Shown in pieces: positions 32,062 to 38,703 of a stretch of 43,934 nt of DNA. Source of the stretch: Amycolatopsis sp. MtRt-6. Lineage in GTDB: Bacteria; Actinomycetota; Actinomycetes; Mycobacteriales; Pseudonocardiaceae. The notes beneath the pieces were generated by a model. It ran no database searches. It was not told the DNA's origin and saw only the letters and a program-made list of their open reading frames with translations. The first letter of the stretch is position 1. Every line of letters starts with the position of its first letter. The DNA lies in NCBI RefSeq assembly GCF_017308975.1, contig NZ_JADWPD010000004.1, positions 392,052 to 435,985 of the forward strand, written 5' to 3'. The translations under genes and the position numbers were made by a program.

Positions 32062-34349
32062 GCGCGCCGTCCCGCTCCCCGCAGGAGCTGCACGACACGA
32101 TCGCCGGCGGCATCGGCGAGAGCCCGCTGCGCCCGGACGGCACGCTCAAGGTGCGCGGCGAGTTCGCCTACTCTTCGGACCTCTGGCACGAGGACATGTT
32201 GTGGGGCGTCACGCTGCGCAGCCCGCACCCGCACGCCCGGATCGTCCGCCTCGACGTCTCCCGCGCGCTCGCTCAGCCGGGCGTGCACGCGGTGCTGACG
32301 CACGAGGACGTGCCCGGTGAGAACGTCTACGGCCTGAAGTTCCAGGACACCCCGGCGCTGGCCGCCGACCTGGTCCGCTACCAGGGCGAGCCGGTGGCCG
32401 TCCTGGCCGCCGACGACCCGGAGATCGCGCGGCAGGCGCTGAAGGAGATCGTCGTCGAGTACGACGTCCTGGAGCCGATCACCGATCCCGAGCGGGCCGC
32501 GCACGACGACACCCTGCCGAAGCTGCACCCGGGCGGCAACCTGGTGCGGCACCAGCGGATCGTCAAGGGCGACCCGGACGCGACCGCGGACGTGGTCGTG
32601 TCCGGTGTCTACGAGATCGGGATGCAGGACCAGGCGTTCCTCGGTCCGGAGTCCGGGCTGGCCGTGCCGGCCGAGGACGGCGGCGTCGACCTCTACCTCG
32701 CCACCCAGTGGCTGCATGTCGACCAGCGGCAGACGGCCAAGGCGCTGGGCCTGCCGCTGGAGAAGGTGCGGCTGACGCTGTCCGGGGTCGGTGGCGCGTT
32801 CGGTGGCCGCGAGGACCTGTCGATGCAGATCCATTCCTGCATGCTCGCGCTGCGCACCGGGCGTCCGGTGAAGATGGTATACAACCGACTGGAATCATTC
32901 TTCGGGCACGTGCACCGCCACCCGGCGAAGATGTACTACGAGCACGGCGCCACTCGCGAGGGAAAGCTCGTCTACGTCCGCGCGAAGCTGTACTTCGACG
33001 GCGGCGCGTACGCGTCCAAGACCCCGGTCGTGGTCGGCAACGGCACCACGCTCGGGGTCGGTCCCTACGATGTCCCGAACGCCCACATCGAGGGCTGGGG
33101 TGTGTACACCAACAACCCGACCTGCGGCGCGATGCGCGGGCTCGGCGCGGTGCAGCCGACGTACGCCTACGAGTCCCAGATGGACAAACTGGCCGCCGCG
33201 CTGGACATGGATCCCGCCGAGCTGCGCATCCGCAACGCGCTCAGCGAGGGGTCCACTGTGGTCACCGGCCAGGTGGTCGACTTCCCGGCCCCGGTGGCGG
33301 AACTCCTCCAGCGGCTGCGCGACATGCCGCTGCCGCCCTCGCGCGGCGAGCACGCCGACATCCGCGAACTGCCCGGCGGCGCGTCCAACACCACCCACGG
33401 CGAAGGCGTCGTCCGCGGGGTCGGCTACGGCGTGACGATCAAGAACATCTCCTACGCCGAAGGCCTCGACGACTACTCGACCGCGCGCGTCCGCCTGGAG
33501 GTGATCGGCGGCGAAGCGGTGGCGATGGTGCACACCGCCGCCGCGGAAGTCGGGCAGGGCCTGGTGACGCTGCAGCAGCAGATCGCCCGCACCGAGCTGG
33601 GCGTGACGCGGGTGAGCGTGCACCCGGCCGACACGAGCGTCGGTGACGCCGGCTCCAGCTCGGCGTCACGCCAGACCTACGTCACCGGCGGCGCGGTCCG
33701 CAACGCCTGCCGGGCGGTCGCGGATACGGTATACAGCCGACTGGGACGGTCGGCCGAAGGCATGACCCTGGCCGGCGGCAAGGTCGTCGCGGCCGACGGC
33801 GAAGTCGTCGCGGACCTGGCCGAGCTGCTCGGCGACACGGCGATCGAGGAGACCCGCGAGTTCCACCACCGGCCGACCTACCCGCTCGACCCGGAAACCG
33901 GGCAGGGCGACGCGCACGTCCAGTACGGCTTCTCCGCCCACCGCGCGGTGGTCGACGTCGACCTCGACCTCGGGCTGGTCAAGGTGGTGCAGCTCGACTG
34001 CGCCCAGGACGTCGGCAAGGCGATGAACCCCGACGCCGTCGTCGCCCAGATCCAGGGCGGCTCGGCGCAGGGTCTGGGCCTGGCCGTGATGGAGGAGATC
34101 CTCGTCGAGGGCGGCAAGGTGCGGAACCCGTCGTTCACCGACTACCTCATCCCGACGATCCTCGACATGCCGCCGATGCGCGTCGACGTCCTCGAGCGGC
34201 CAGACCCGCACGCGCCCTACGGCGTCCGCGGCGTCGGCGAGCCGCCCACGATCTCGGCCACGCCCGCGATCGCCAACGCCATCCGCGCGGCCACCGGCCT
34301 CGAGCTGCCGCGCGTCCCGATCCGCCCCGAGCACATCACCGGAGTCTGA
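32058..34349 (+). CDS. Xanthine dehydrogenase molybdenum-binding subunit
   Basis: The protein is 763 residues. The aldehyde-oxidase/xanthine-dehydrogenase a/b hammerhead is at residues 20-130. The Mo-pterin domains follow: GVGGAFGGREDL, CGAMRGLGAVQPTYAYE (with the Arg expected in xanthine dehydrogenases), EVGQGLVTLQQQIA and the C-terminal GVRGVGEPPTISATPAIANA holding the catalytic Glu. The AYxCSFR motif of form I CO dehydrogenase is absent. Downstream guanine deaminase and a purine permease support hypoxanthine/xanthine oxidation. Two 17-bp near-identical in-frame segments, at 32876 and 33728, include rare GTA and CGA codons. Confidence 0.9.
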   Translation: MSAPSRSPQELHDTIAGGIGESPLRPDGTLKVRGEFAYSSDLWHEDMLWGVTLRSPHPHARIVRLDVSRALAQPGVHAVLTHEDVPGENVYGLKFQDTPALAADLVRYQGEPVAVLAADDPEIARQALKEIVVEYDVLEPITDPERAAHDDTLPKLHPGGNLVRHQRIVKGDPDATADVVVSGVYEIGMQDQAFLGPESGLAVPAEDGGVDLYLATQWLHVDQRQTAKALGLPLEKVRLTLSGVGGAFGGREDLSMQIHSCMLALRTGRPVKMVYNRLESFFGHVHRHPAKMYYEHGATREGKLVYVRAKLYFDGGAYASKTPVVVGNGTTLGVGPYDVPNAHIEGWGVYTNNPTCGAMRGLGAVQPTYAYESQMDKLAAALDMDPAELRIRNALSEGSTVVTGQVVDFPAPVAELLQRLRDMPLPPSRGEHADIRELPGGASNTTHGEGVVRGVGYGVTIKNISYAEGLDDYSTARVRLEVIGGEAVAMVHTAAAEVGQGLVTLQQQIARTELGVTRVSVHPADTSVGDAGSSSASRQTYVTGGAVRNACRAVADTVYSRLGRSAEGMTLAGGKVVAADGEVVADLAELLGDTAIEETREFHHRPTYPLDPETGQGDAHVQYGFSAHRAVVDVDLDLGLVKVVQLDCAQDVGKAMNPDAVVAQIQGGSAQGLGLAVMEEILVEGGKVRNPSFTDYLIPTILDMPPMRVDVLERPDPHAPYGVRGVGEPPTISATPAIANAIRAATGLELPRVPIRPEHITGV

Positions 34350-34350
34350 G

Positions 34351-34833
34351 ATGACCACGTCGATTTCCGCCGAGCGGGAATGGCTCGGCGAAGCCGTCCG
34401 CATCGCCACGCAGAACGTCGAGAACGGCGGCGGCCCGTTCGGTGCCCTGATCGTGCGGGACGGCGAGGTCGTCTCGACCGGCGTCAACCGCGTCACGGCG
34501 AACCTCGACCCGACCGCGCACGCCGAAGTGGTCGCGATTCGGGCGGCCTGCCAGGAACTGGGCACGTTCAAGCTGGACGGCTGCGTGCTCGTCTCCAGCT
34601 GCGAGCCGTGCCCGATGTGCCTGTCCTCGGCGCTGTGGGCGAGGGTCGACCGGATTCTGTATACCGCCGACCGTCATGACGCGGCCAAGGCCGGCTTCGA
34701 CGACCGTGCCTTCTACGAACTCTTCGACCGCCCGCGCGAGACGTGGACGGTCCCCGTGACGCGACTGTCCGCAAAGGACGGATTCGCGCCGTTCGCGGCC
34801 TGGCTCGACAAGAGCGACCGCACCGATTACTGA
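34351..34833 (+). CDS. Guanine deaminase (cytidine-deaminase fold)
   Basis: The protein is 160 residues. The zinc site is HAEVVAIR (H57, E59) and SCEPCPMCLSSALWARVDRI (PCxxC at 87-90). The C-terminal DDRAFYELF...RTDY resembles Bacillus-type guanine deaminase, whose tail closes the active site. It converts guanine to xanthine for the dehydrogenase encoded just upstream, starting one base after that stop. Specificity for guanine over adenosine/cytosine is inferred from the tail and operon. Confidence 0.85.
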   Translation: MTTSISAEREWLGEAVRIATQNVENGGGPFGALIVRDGEVVSTGVNRVTANLDPTAHAEVVAIRAACQELGTFKLDGCVLVSSCEPCPMCLSSALWARVDRILYTADRHDAAKAGFDDRAFYELFDRPRETWTVPVTRLSAKDGFAPFAAWLDKSDRTDY

Positions 34834-34881
34834 CCCACAAGGCCAGCTGACCGGAGCACAACCGATTCGAACGTCCCGCTC

Positions 34882-34907
34882 GGCCAGGCACGGCGTGGTG
34901 CCTGGCC
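34882..34907 (+). terminator. Hairpin between deaminase and permease genes
   Basis: GGCCAGGCAC (34882-34891) pairs with GTGCCTGGCC (34898-34907) around a 6-base loop. An alternative longer pairing uses CTCGGCCAGG and CCTGGCCGAG nearby. It may partly terminate, so the permease could be expressed at a different level. Confidence 0.5.
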
Positions 34908-34943
34908 CTGGCCGAGCACCCCCCACCGGCAAGGGCAGGACGA

Positions 34944-36389
34944 ATGACCCAGACCGAAGTCCCCACCCGAGTAGTCGACGAAGTACCCCCGCAACGCCGT
35001 TCGCTGCTCGACAAGCTGTTCGAGCTGCGGGCGAGGCAGACCACGATCGGCCGCGAAGTCCGCGGCGGTCTCACCACGTTCGTCGCGATGGCGTACATCG
35101 TGCTGCTCAACCCGCTCATCCTCGGCGCCTCCGCCGACATCACCGGCGCCCGGCTGTCGGCCGCCCAGGTGACCACGGCGACCGCGCTGGCCGCCGCCGT
35201 GATGACCGTCCTCATGGGACTCGTCGGCAACGCGCCCCTCGCGCTGGCCGCCGGCCTGGGCATCAACGGCATCGTCGCCTTCCAGATGGCACCCGAGATG
35301 ACGTGGGCGCAGGCGTTCGGGCTGGTCGTGCTCGAAGGCGTGTGCATCGTGCTGATGGCGGTCAGCGGCGTCCGCGAGCGGATCATGAACGCCATCCCGC
35401 GGCCGCTCAAGACGGCGATCACCGTCGGGATCGGGCTCTACATCGCGCTCGTCGGCCTGGTCAGCGCCGGGTTCGTGACCCGGGTGCCGGACTCGGCGCA
35501 GACCACGGTCCCGGTGCGCCTCGGGGCGACCGGGCACCTGCACGGCTGGCCGATCGTCGTCTTCTGCTTCGGGCTGCTGCTGATGATCGTGCTGGTGGCC
35601 CGCAAGGTCCCGGGCGCGGTGCTGATCAGCATCGGGGTGGCCACCGCGTTCGCCGTCGTGCTGCACCAGGGGTTCGGTGTCGGCGGCTGGGGCCTCACCA
35701 CCCCCGCTTTGCCCGACCACGTCGTCGCCGCCCCCGACTTCGGGCTCTTCGGCCACATCGACCTCTTCGGCGGCTTCGCCTCGGCGGGCGCGCTCGCGGC
35801 CACGGTCTTCCTGTTCACGCTCGTGCTGTCCGGCTTCTTCGACGCGATGGGCACCATCACCAGCGTCTCCGACGAAGCCGGCCTGTCGAAGAACGGGAAA
35901 GTACCCCGGATGGGCCGCATCCTCCTGGTCGACGGCGCGGGCGCGATCGCCGGGGGCGTCACCGGCTCGTCGCCGAACACGGTGTTCCTGGAGTCCGCGG
36001 CCGGCGTCGGCGAGGGCGCGCGGACCGGGCTCGCCAGCGTCGTCACCGGGCTGCTGTTCGCGGGAACGCTGCTGTTCACCCCGCTGGCCGGAATCGTCCC
36101 GGCCCAGGCCGCGGCGCCCGCGCTGGTCGTCATCGGCGGCATGATGGTGGCGCAGTGCCGCACCATTCCGTGGAACGACCCGGACTACACGATCCCGGTG
36201 TTCCTGACGGCCGCGCTGATCCCGTTCACGTACTCGATCACCAACGGCGTCGGCGCGGGCCTGATCGCGTTCGTCCTGATCAAGATCGGCCGCGGCAAGT
36301 GGCGCGAAGCGGGCTGGCTGCTGTCCCTGCTGGCGCTGGTGTTCGCGGTGTACTTCGCCGTCGACGGCGTCGAAGCCCTCTTCCGCTAA
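34944..36389 (+). CDS. NCS2-family (AzgA-like) purine permease
   Basis: The protein is 481 residues with about 12-14 membrane segments. TTFVAMAYIVLLNPLILGAS is the family start; LVLSGFFDAMGTITSVSDEAG and GSSPNTVFLESAAGVGEGAR are the AzgA/PbuG signatures around the substrate Glu and TM10, and IPFTYSITNGVGAGLIAFV is the late helix. Members take up adenine, guanine or hypoxanthine with protons. ATG at 34944 is about 110 bp after the deaminase stop. The context fits purine import for the dehydrogenase. Confidence 0.9.
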   Translation: MTQTEVPTRVVDEVPPQRRSLLDKLFELRARQTTIGREVRGGLTTFVAMAYIVLLNPLILGASADITGARLSAAQVTTATALAAAVMTVLMGLVGNAPLALAAGLGINGIVAFQMAPEMTWAQAFGLVVLEGVCIVLMAVSGVRERIMNAIPRPLKTAITVGIGLYIALVGLVSAGFVTRVPDSAQTTVPVRLGATGHLHGWPIVVFCFGLLLMIVLVARKVPGAVLISIGVATAFAVVLHQGFGVGGWGLTTPALPDHVVAAPDFGLFGHIDLFGGFASAGALAATVFLFTLVLSGFFDAMGTITSVSDEAGLSKNGKVPRMGRILLVDGAGAIAGGVTGSSPNTVFLESAAGVGEGARTGLASVVTGLLFAGTLLFTPLAGIVPAQAAAPALVVIGGMMVAQCRTIPWNDPDYTIPVFLTAALIPFTYSITNGVGAGLIAFVLIKIGRGKWREAGWLLSLLALVFAVYFAVDGVEALFR

Positions 36390-36399
36390 GGAGTTTCCC

Positions 36400-36777
36400 G
36401 TGGCCCTGATGTTCTTCAACGGCGGCGCCATGCGCGGCGAGCCACTGCACCACCTGCTGGCCGGATCGCGGTTCGTGGCGGCCACGGAAACGGCCCCGAA
36501 GTACCGGTTCTACGCGGTCGGCGACCAGTGTCCGGCCCTGTACCCGGTATCGCACGGAGGCGCGCCGGTCACCGGCGAGGTCTACGACGTCTCCCTGGAC
36601 GCCCTGCGGGACAAGGTACTGCCGGCCGAACCGCACGAGCTGGAGCTGGGCGTGGTGGAGCTGGCGGACGGAAGTTCGGCGTTCGCGATGGTGTTGCGGC
36701 GGCCGTACACCTCCCACGTCGCCCTCCGGGACATCACCGAGATCGGCGACTGGCGGGCGTTCAAGGCGAGCGCGTGA
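36400..36777 (+). CDS. Stand-alone allophanate-hydrolase C-terminal-domain protein
   Basis: The protein is 125 residues. It resembles the C-terminal domain of allophanate hydrolase (a gamma-glutamylcyclotransferase-like fold): FFNGGAMRGEPLHHLL, APKYRFYAVGDQCPALYPV, GGAPVTGEVYDV, LELGVVELADGSSAFAMVL and DITEIGDWRAF. In allophanate hydrolase that domain assists processing of the N-carboxycarbamate product. As a separate protein its role is unknown; a purine/ureide operon suggests action on a ureido intermediate. GTG at 36400 has TAAGGAG upstream. Its stop overlaps the glycerate kinase GTG. Confidence 0.75.
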   Translation: MALMFFNGGAMRGEPLHHLLAGSRFVAATETAPKYRFYAVGDQCPALYPVSHGGAPVTGEVYDVSLDALRDKVLPAEPHELELGVVELADGSSAFAMVLRRPYTSHVALRDITEIGDWRAFKASA

Positions 36778-37862
36778 GGTTTCTGGTCGCGCCGGACAAG
36801 TTCAAGGGCTCGCTCACCGCGGCGGAGGTGGCGTCGGCGGTGGCCGCGGGCCTGGCTGACGTCCACCCCGCGGCGGCGGTGCGGACCCTCCCGGTGGCAG
36901 ACGGCGGCGAAGGCACTCTCGACGCGGCGGTGGCCGCGGGCTTCCGCCGCGTCGAGGTCCCGGCCCGCGGCCCGACGGGAGAATGGCTGACGGCGTCCTA
37001 CGCGGTGCGCGGCGACACGGCGATCGTGGAGCTGGCCGAGGCGTCCGGACTGCACCGGCTGCCCCGGCCACCGGAGCCGCTGACGGCGACCAGCGCGGGA
37101 GCGGGCGACGTCATCGCGGCCGCGCACCGGGCAGGCGCCCGCAGGATCGTGCTGGGCGTGGGAGGCAGTGCCTGCACGGACGGCGGCGCGGGGATGCTGA
37201 CGGCACTCGGAGCCCGGCTCCTCGACGACGCCGGACGCGAAGTGCCCTTCGGCGGCGCGGCGTTGTCCCGGGTCGCCGCACTGGACGTGGCCGCATTGTC
37301 CGAAGTGGACATCGAGCTGGCAAGCGACGTGAACAATCCCCTGTACGGACCAAGCGGAGCCGCGGCGGTCTACGGACCGCAGAAGGGCGCATCACCCGAC
37401 GACGTCGAAATCCTGGATGCGGCACTGCGGCAGTGGGCATCGATCGCCGGCCCGGAGTTCGCCTCCCGGCCGGGAGCCGGAGCGGCCGGGGGAGTGGGCT
37501 ACGCCGCAATGGCGGTGCTGGGTGCCCGGATGCGCCCCGGCATCGACTTGCTGCTGGACCTCCTGGGCTTCGAGGAGGCGCTGGCCGGAGCCACCCTGGT
37601 GATCACCGGCGAAGGCTCCCTGGACAGGCAGACGCTGTCCGGCAAGGCGCCGGCCGGAGTGGCCCGCGCCGCGTCGGCCAAGGGAATCCCGTGCGTCGCG
37701 GTGTCGGGCCGCTGCGAGCTGTCGGCAGCGGAGCTGGCGAACGCGGGCATCCAAGCGGCGTACGCGTTGACAGACCTGGAACCGGACCCGGCCCGCTGCA
37801 TGGCCGAGGCGGCGCCCCTGCTGCGCCGCCTCACTCACCGGATCGCGCCGCCGGACAACTGA
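36774..37862 (+). CDS. Glycerate kinase (GlxK/GarK family)
   Basis: The protein is 362 residues. APDKFKGSLTAAEVASAVAA, PVADGGEGTLDAAV, GVGGSACTDGGAGMLTALGA and ITGEGSLDRQTLSGKAP are diagnostic of bacterial type I glycerate kinases, which yield 2-phosphoglycerate. It closes the glyoxylate route begun by gcl and glxR. GTG at 36774 overlaps the upstream stop as GTGA. It is separated from hyi-glxR-gcl by the purine genes, so both glyoxylate sources share it. Confidence 0.93.
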   Translation: MRFLVAPDKFKGSLTAAEVASAVAAGLADVHPAAAVRTLPVADGGEGTLDAAVAAGFRRVEVPARGPTGEWLTASYAVRGDTAIVELAEASGLHRLPRPPEPLTATSAGAGDVIAAAHRAGARRIVLGVGGSACTDGGAGMLTALGARLLDDAGREVPFGGAALSRVAALDVAALSEVDIELASDVNNPLYGPSGAAAVYGPQKGASPDDVEILDAALRQWASIAGPEFASRPGAGAAGGVGYAAMAVLGARMRPGIDLLLDLLGFEEALAGATLVITGEGSLDRQTLSGKAPAGVARAASAKGIPCVAVSGRCELSAAELANAGIQAAYALTDLEPDPARCMAEAAPLLRRLTHRIAPPDN

Positions 37863-37881
37863 TATCAAAGTCTTGTTATCA
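37860..37881 (+). promoter_or_regulatory. Imperfect palindrome before tetR
   Basis: TGATATCAAAG (37860-37870) and TCTTGTTATCA (37871-37881) form a 22-bp inverted repeat with the matched core TGATAnCAA. It lies 8 bp upstream of the TetR ATG at 37890 and overlaps the end of glycerate kinase. This is the usual size and place for a TetR autoregulatory operator. Confidence 0.6.
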
Positions 37882-37889
37882 TCGTAACC

Positions 37890-38585
37890 ATGGCGGCAAA
37901 GACGGCGGCGGACACCCGGGCGCGGATCCTCGAGGCAGCGGCAGCACTGCTGGCGGCGGAGGGGCGCGACGGCTTGTCGACCCGCGCGGTGAGCGCGGCG
38001 GCGGGAGTCCAGCCACCGGCACTGTACAGATTGTTCGGGGACAAGGACGGCCTCCTCGACGCGGTGGCGGCCTACGGCTTCGACGAGTACCTGAAGAGCA
38101 AGCGGGCAATGGGCTCGACGAAGGACCCGGTCGAAGACCTCCGCCGAGGCTGGGACCTCCACATCGAGTTCGGCTTGGCAAGGCCGGAGTTCTACGTGCT
38201 GATGTACGGAGACGCCCGCCCGGGCCGAACGTCGCCGGCCGCGCGCGAAGCGGAGGCGATGCTGCGGCAGATAGTCGAGCGAGTGGCGGCAGCGGGCCGC
38301 CTCCGGGTGAGCGTGGACAGAGCGGCACGCCTGACGCACGCGGCGGGAATGGGGGTAGTGCTGACGCAGATAGCAACACCGGAGGCAGAGCGCGACCCGG
38401 AGCTGTCGACAACAACCCGCGAGACAGTGCTGGGCCGCATCCTCACCGGCACGACCGAACCCGCGGGCTCGGACCTCCCGGAGCGCGCAATCGCACTGAG
38501 GGCAGGACTGGCAGGCGCAACGGCGCTGACAAAAGCCGAGCGAACCCTCATGGCCGAGTGGCTGGACCGCATCGCGAACGCCTAA
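37890..38585 (+). CDS. TetR-family transcriptional regulator
   Basis: The protein is 231 residues. The N-terminal helix-turn-helix is ILEAAAALLAAEGRDGLSTR followed by AVSAAAGVQPPALYRLFGDK; the C-terminal ligand domain is not distinctive. Its start is 27 bp after glycerate kinase, and a palindrome sits between. Later codons shift toward A-ending forms (GCA, GGA, ACA), a trend continued into the next gene. Its targets may be itself and the downstream secreted glycosidase; the effector is unknown. Confidence 0.85.
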   Translation: MAAKTAADTRARILEAAAALLAAEGRDGLSTRAVSAAAGVQPPALYRLFGDKDGLLDAVAAYGFDEYLKSKRAMGSTKDPVEDLRRGWDLHIEFGLARPEFYVLMYGDARPGRTSPAAREAEAMLRQIVERVAAAGRLRVSVDRAARLTHAAGMGVVLTQIATPEAERDPELSTTTRETVLGRILTGTTEPAGSDLPERAIALRAGLAGATALTKAERTLMAEWLDRIANA

Positions 38586-38653
38586 CCCAGCGCCTAGCCG
38601 AACTGAATCGATAAAGATCGGTCGGACATTGCTTGTCACCGAGCAACGCCTCA

Positions 38654-38676
38654 ATATGTTGCGGCCAACAACATAT
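38654..38676 (+). promoter_or_regulatory. Inverted repeat before the GH15 gene
   Basis: ATATGTTG (38654-38661) and CAACATAT (38669-38676) are perfect arms around a 7-base GC-rich spacer, 28 bp upstream of the ATG at 38704. AT-rich arms in a very GC-rich region suggest an operator, possibly for a LacI- or TetR-type regulator of carbohydrate use. Confidence 0.55.
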
Positions 38677-38703
38677 AGACGACATCGCCGTCGGAGGCCC
38701 CCG

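Noticed and set aside
32058..34349. Aerobic CO dehydrogenase large subunit
   Set aside because: The AYxCSFR active-site loop is absent, and guanine deaminase and a purine permease follow.
34834..34943. Purine riboswitch before the NCS2 permease
   Set aside because: The hairpin present does not resemble the three-way-junction purine aptamer; it looks like a simple terminator-type stem.
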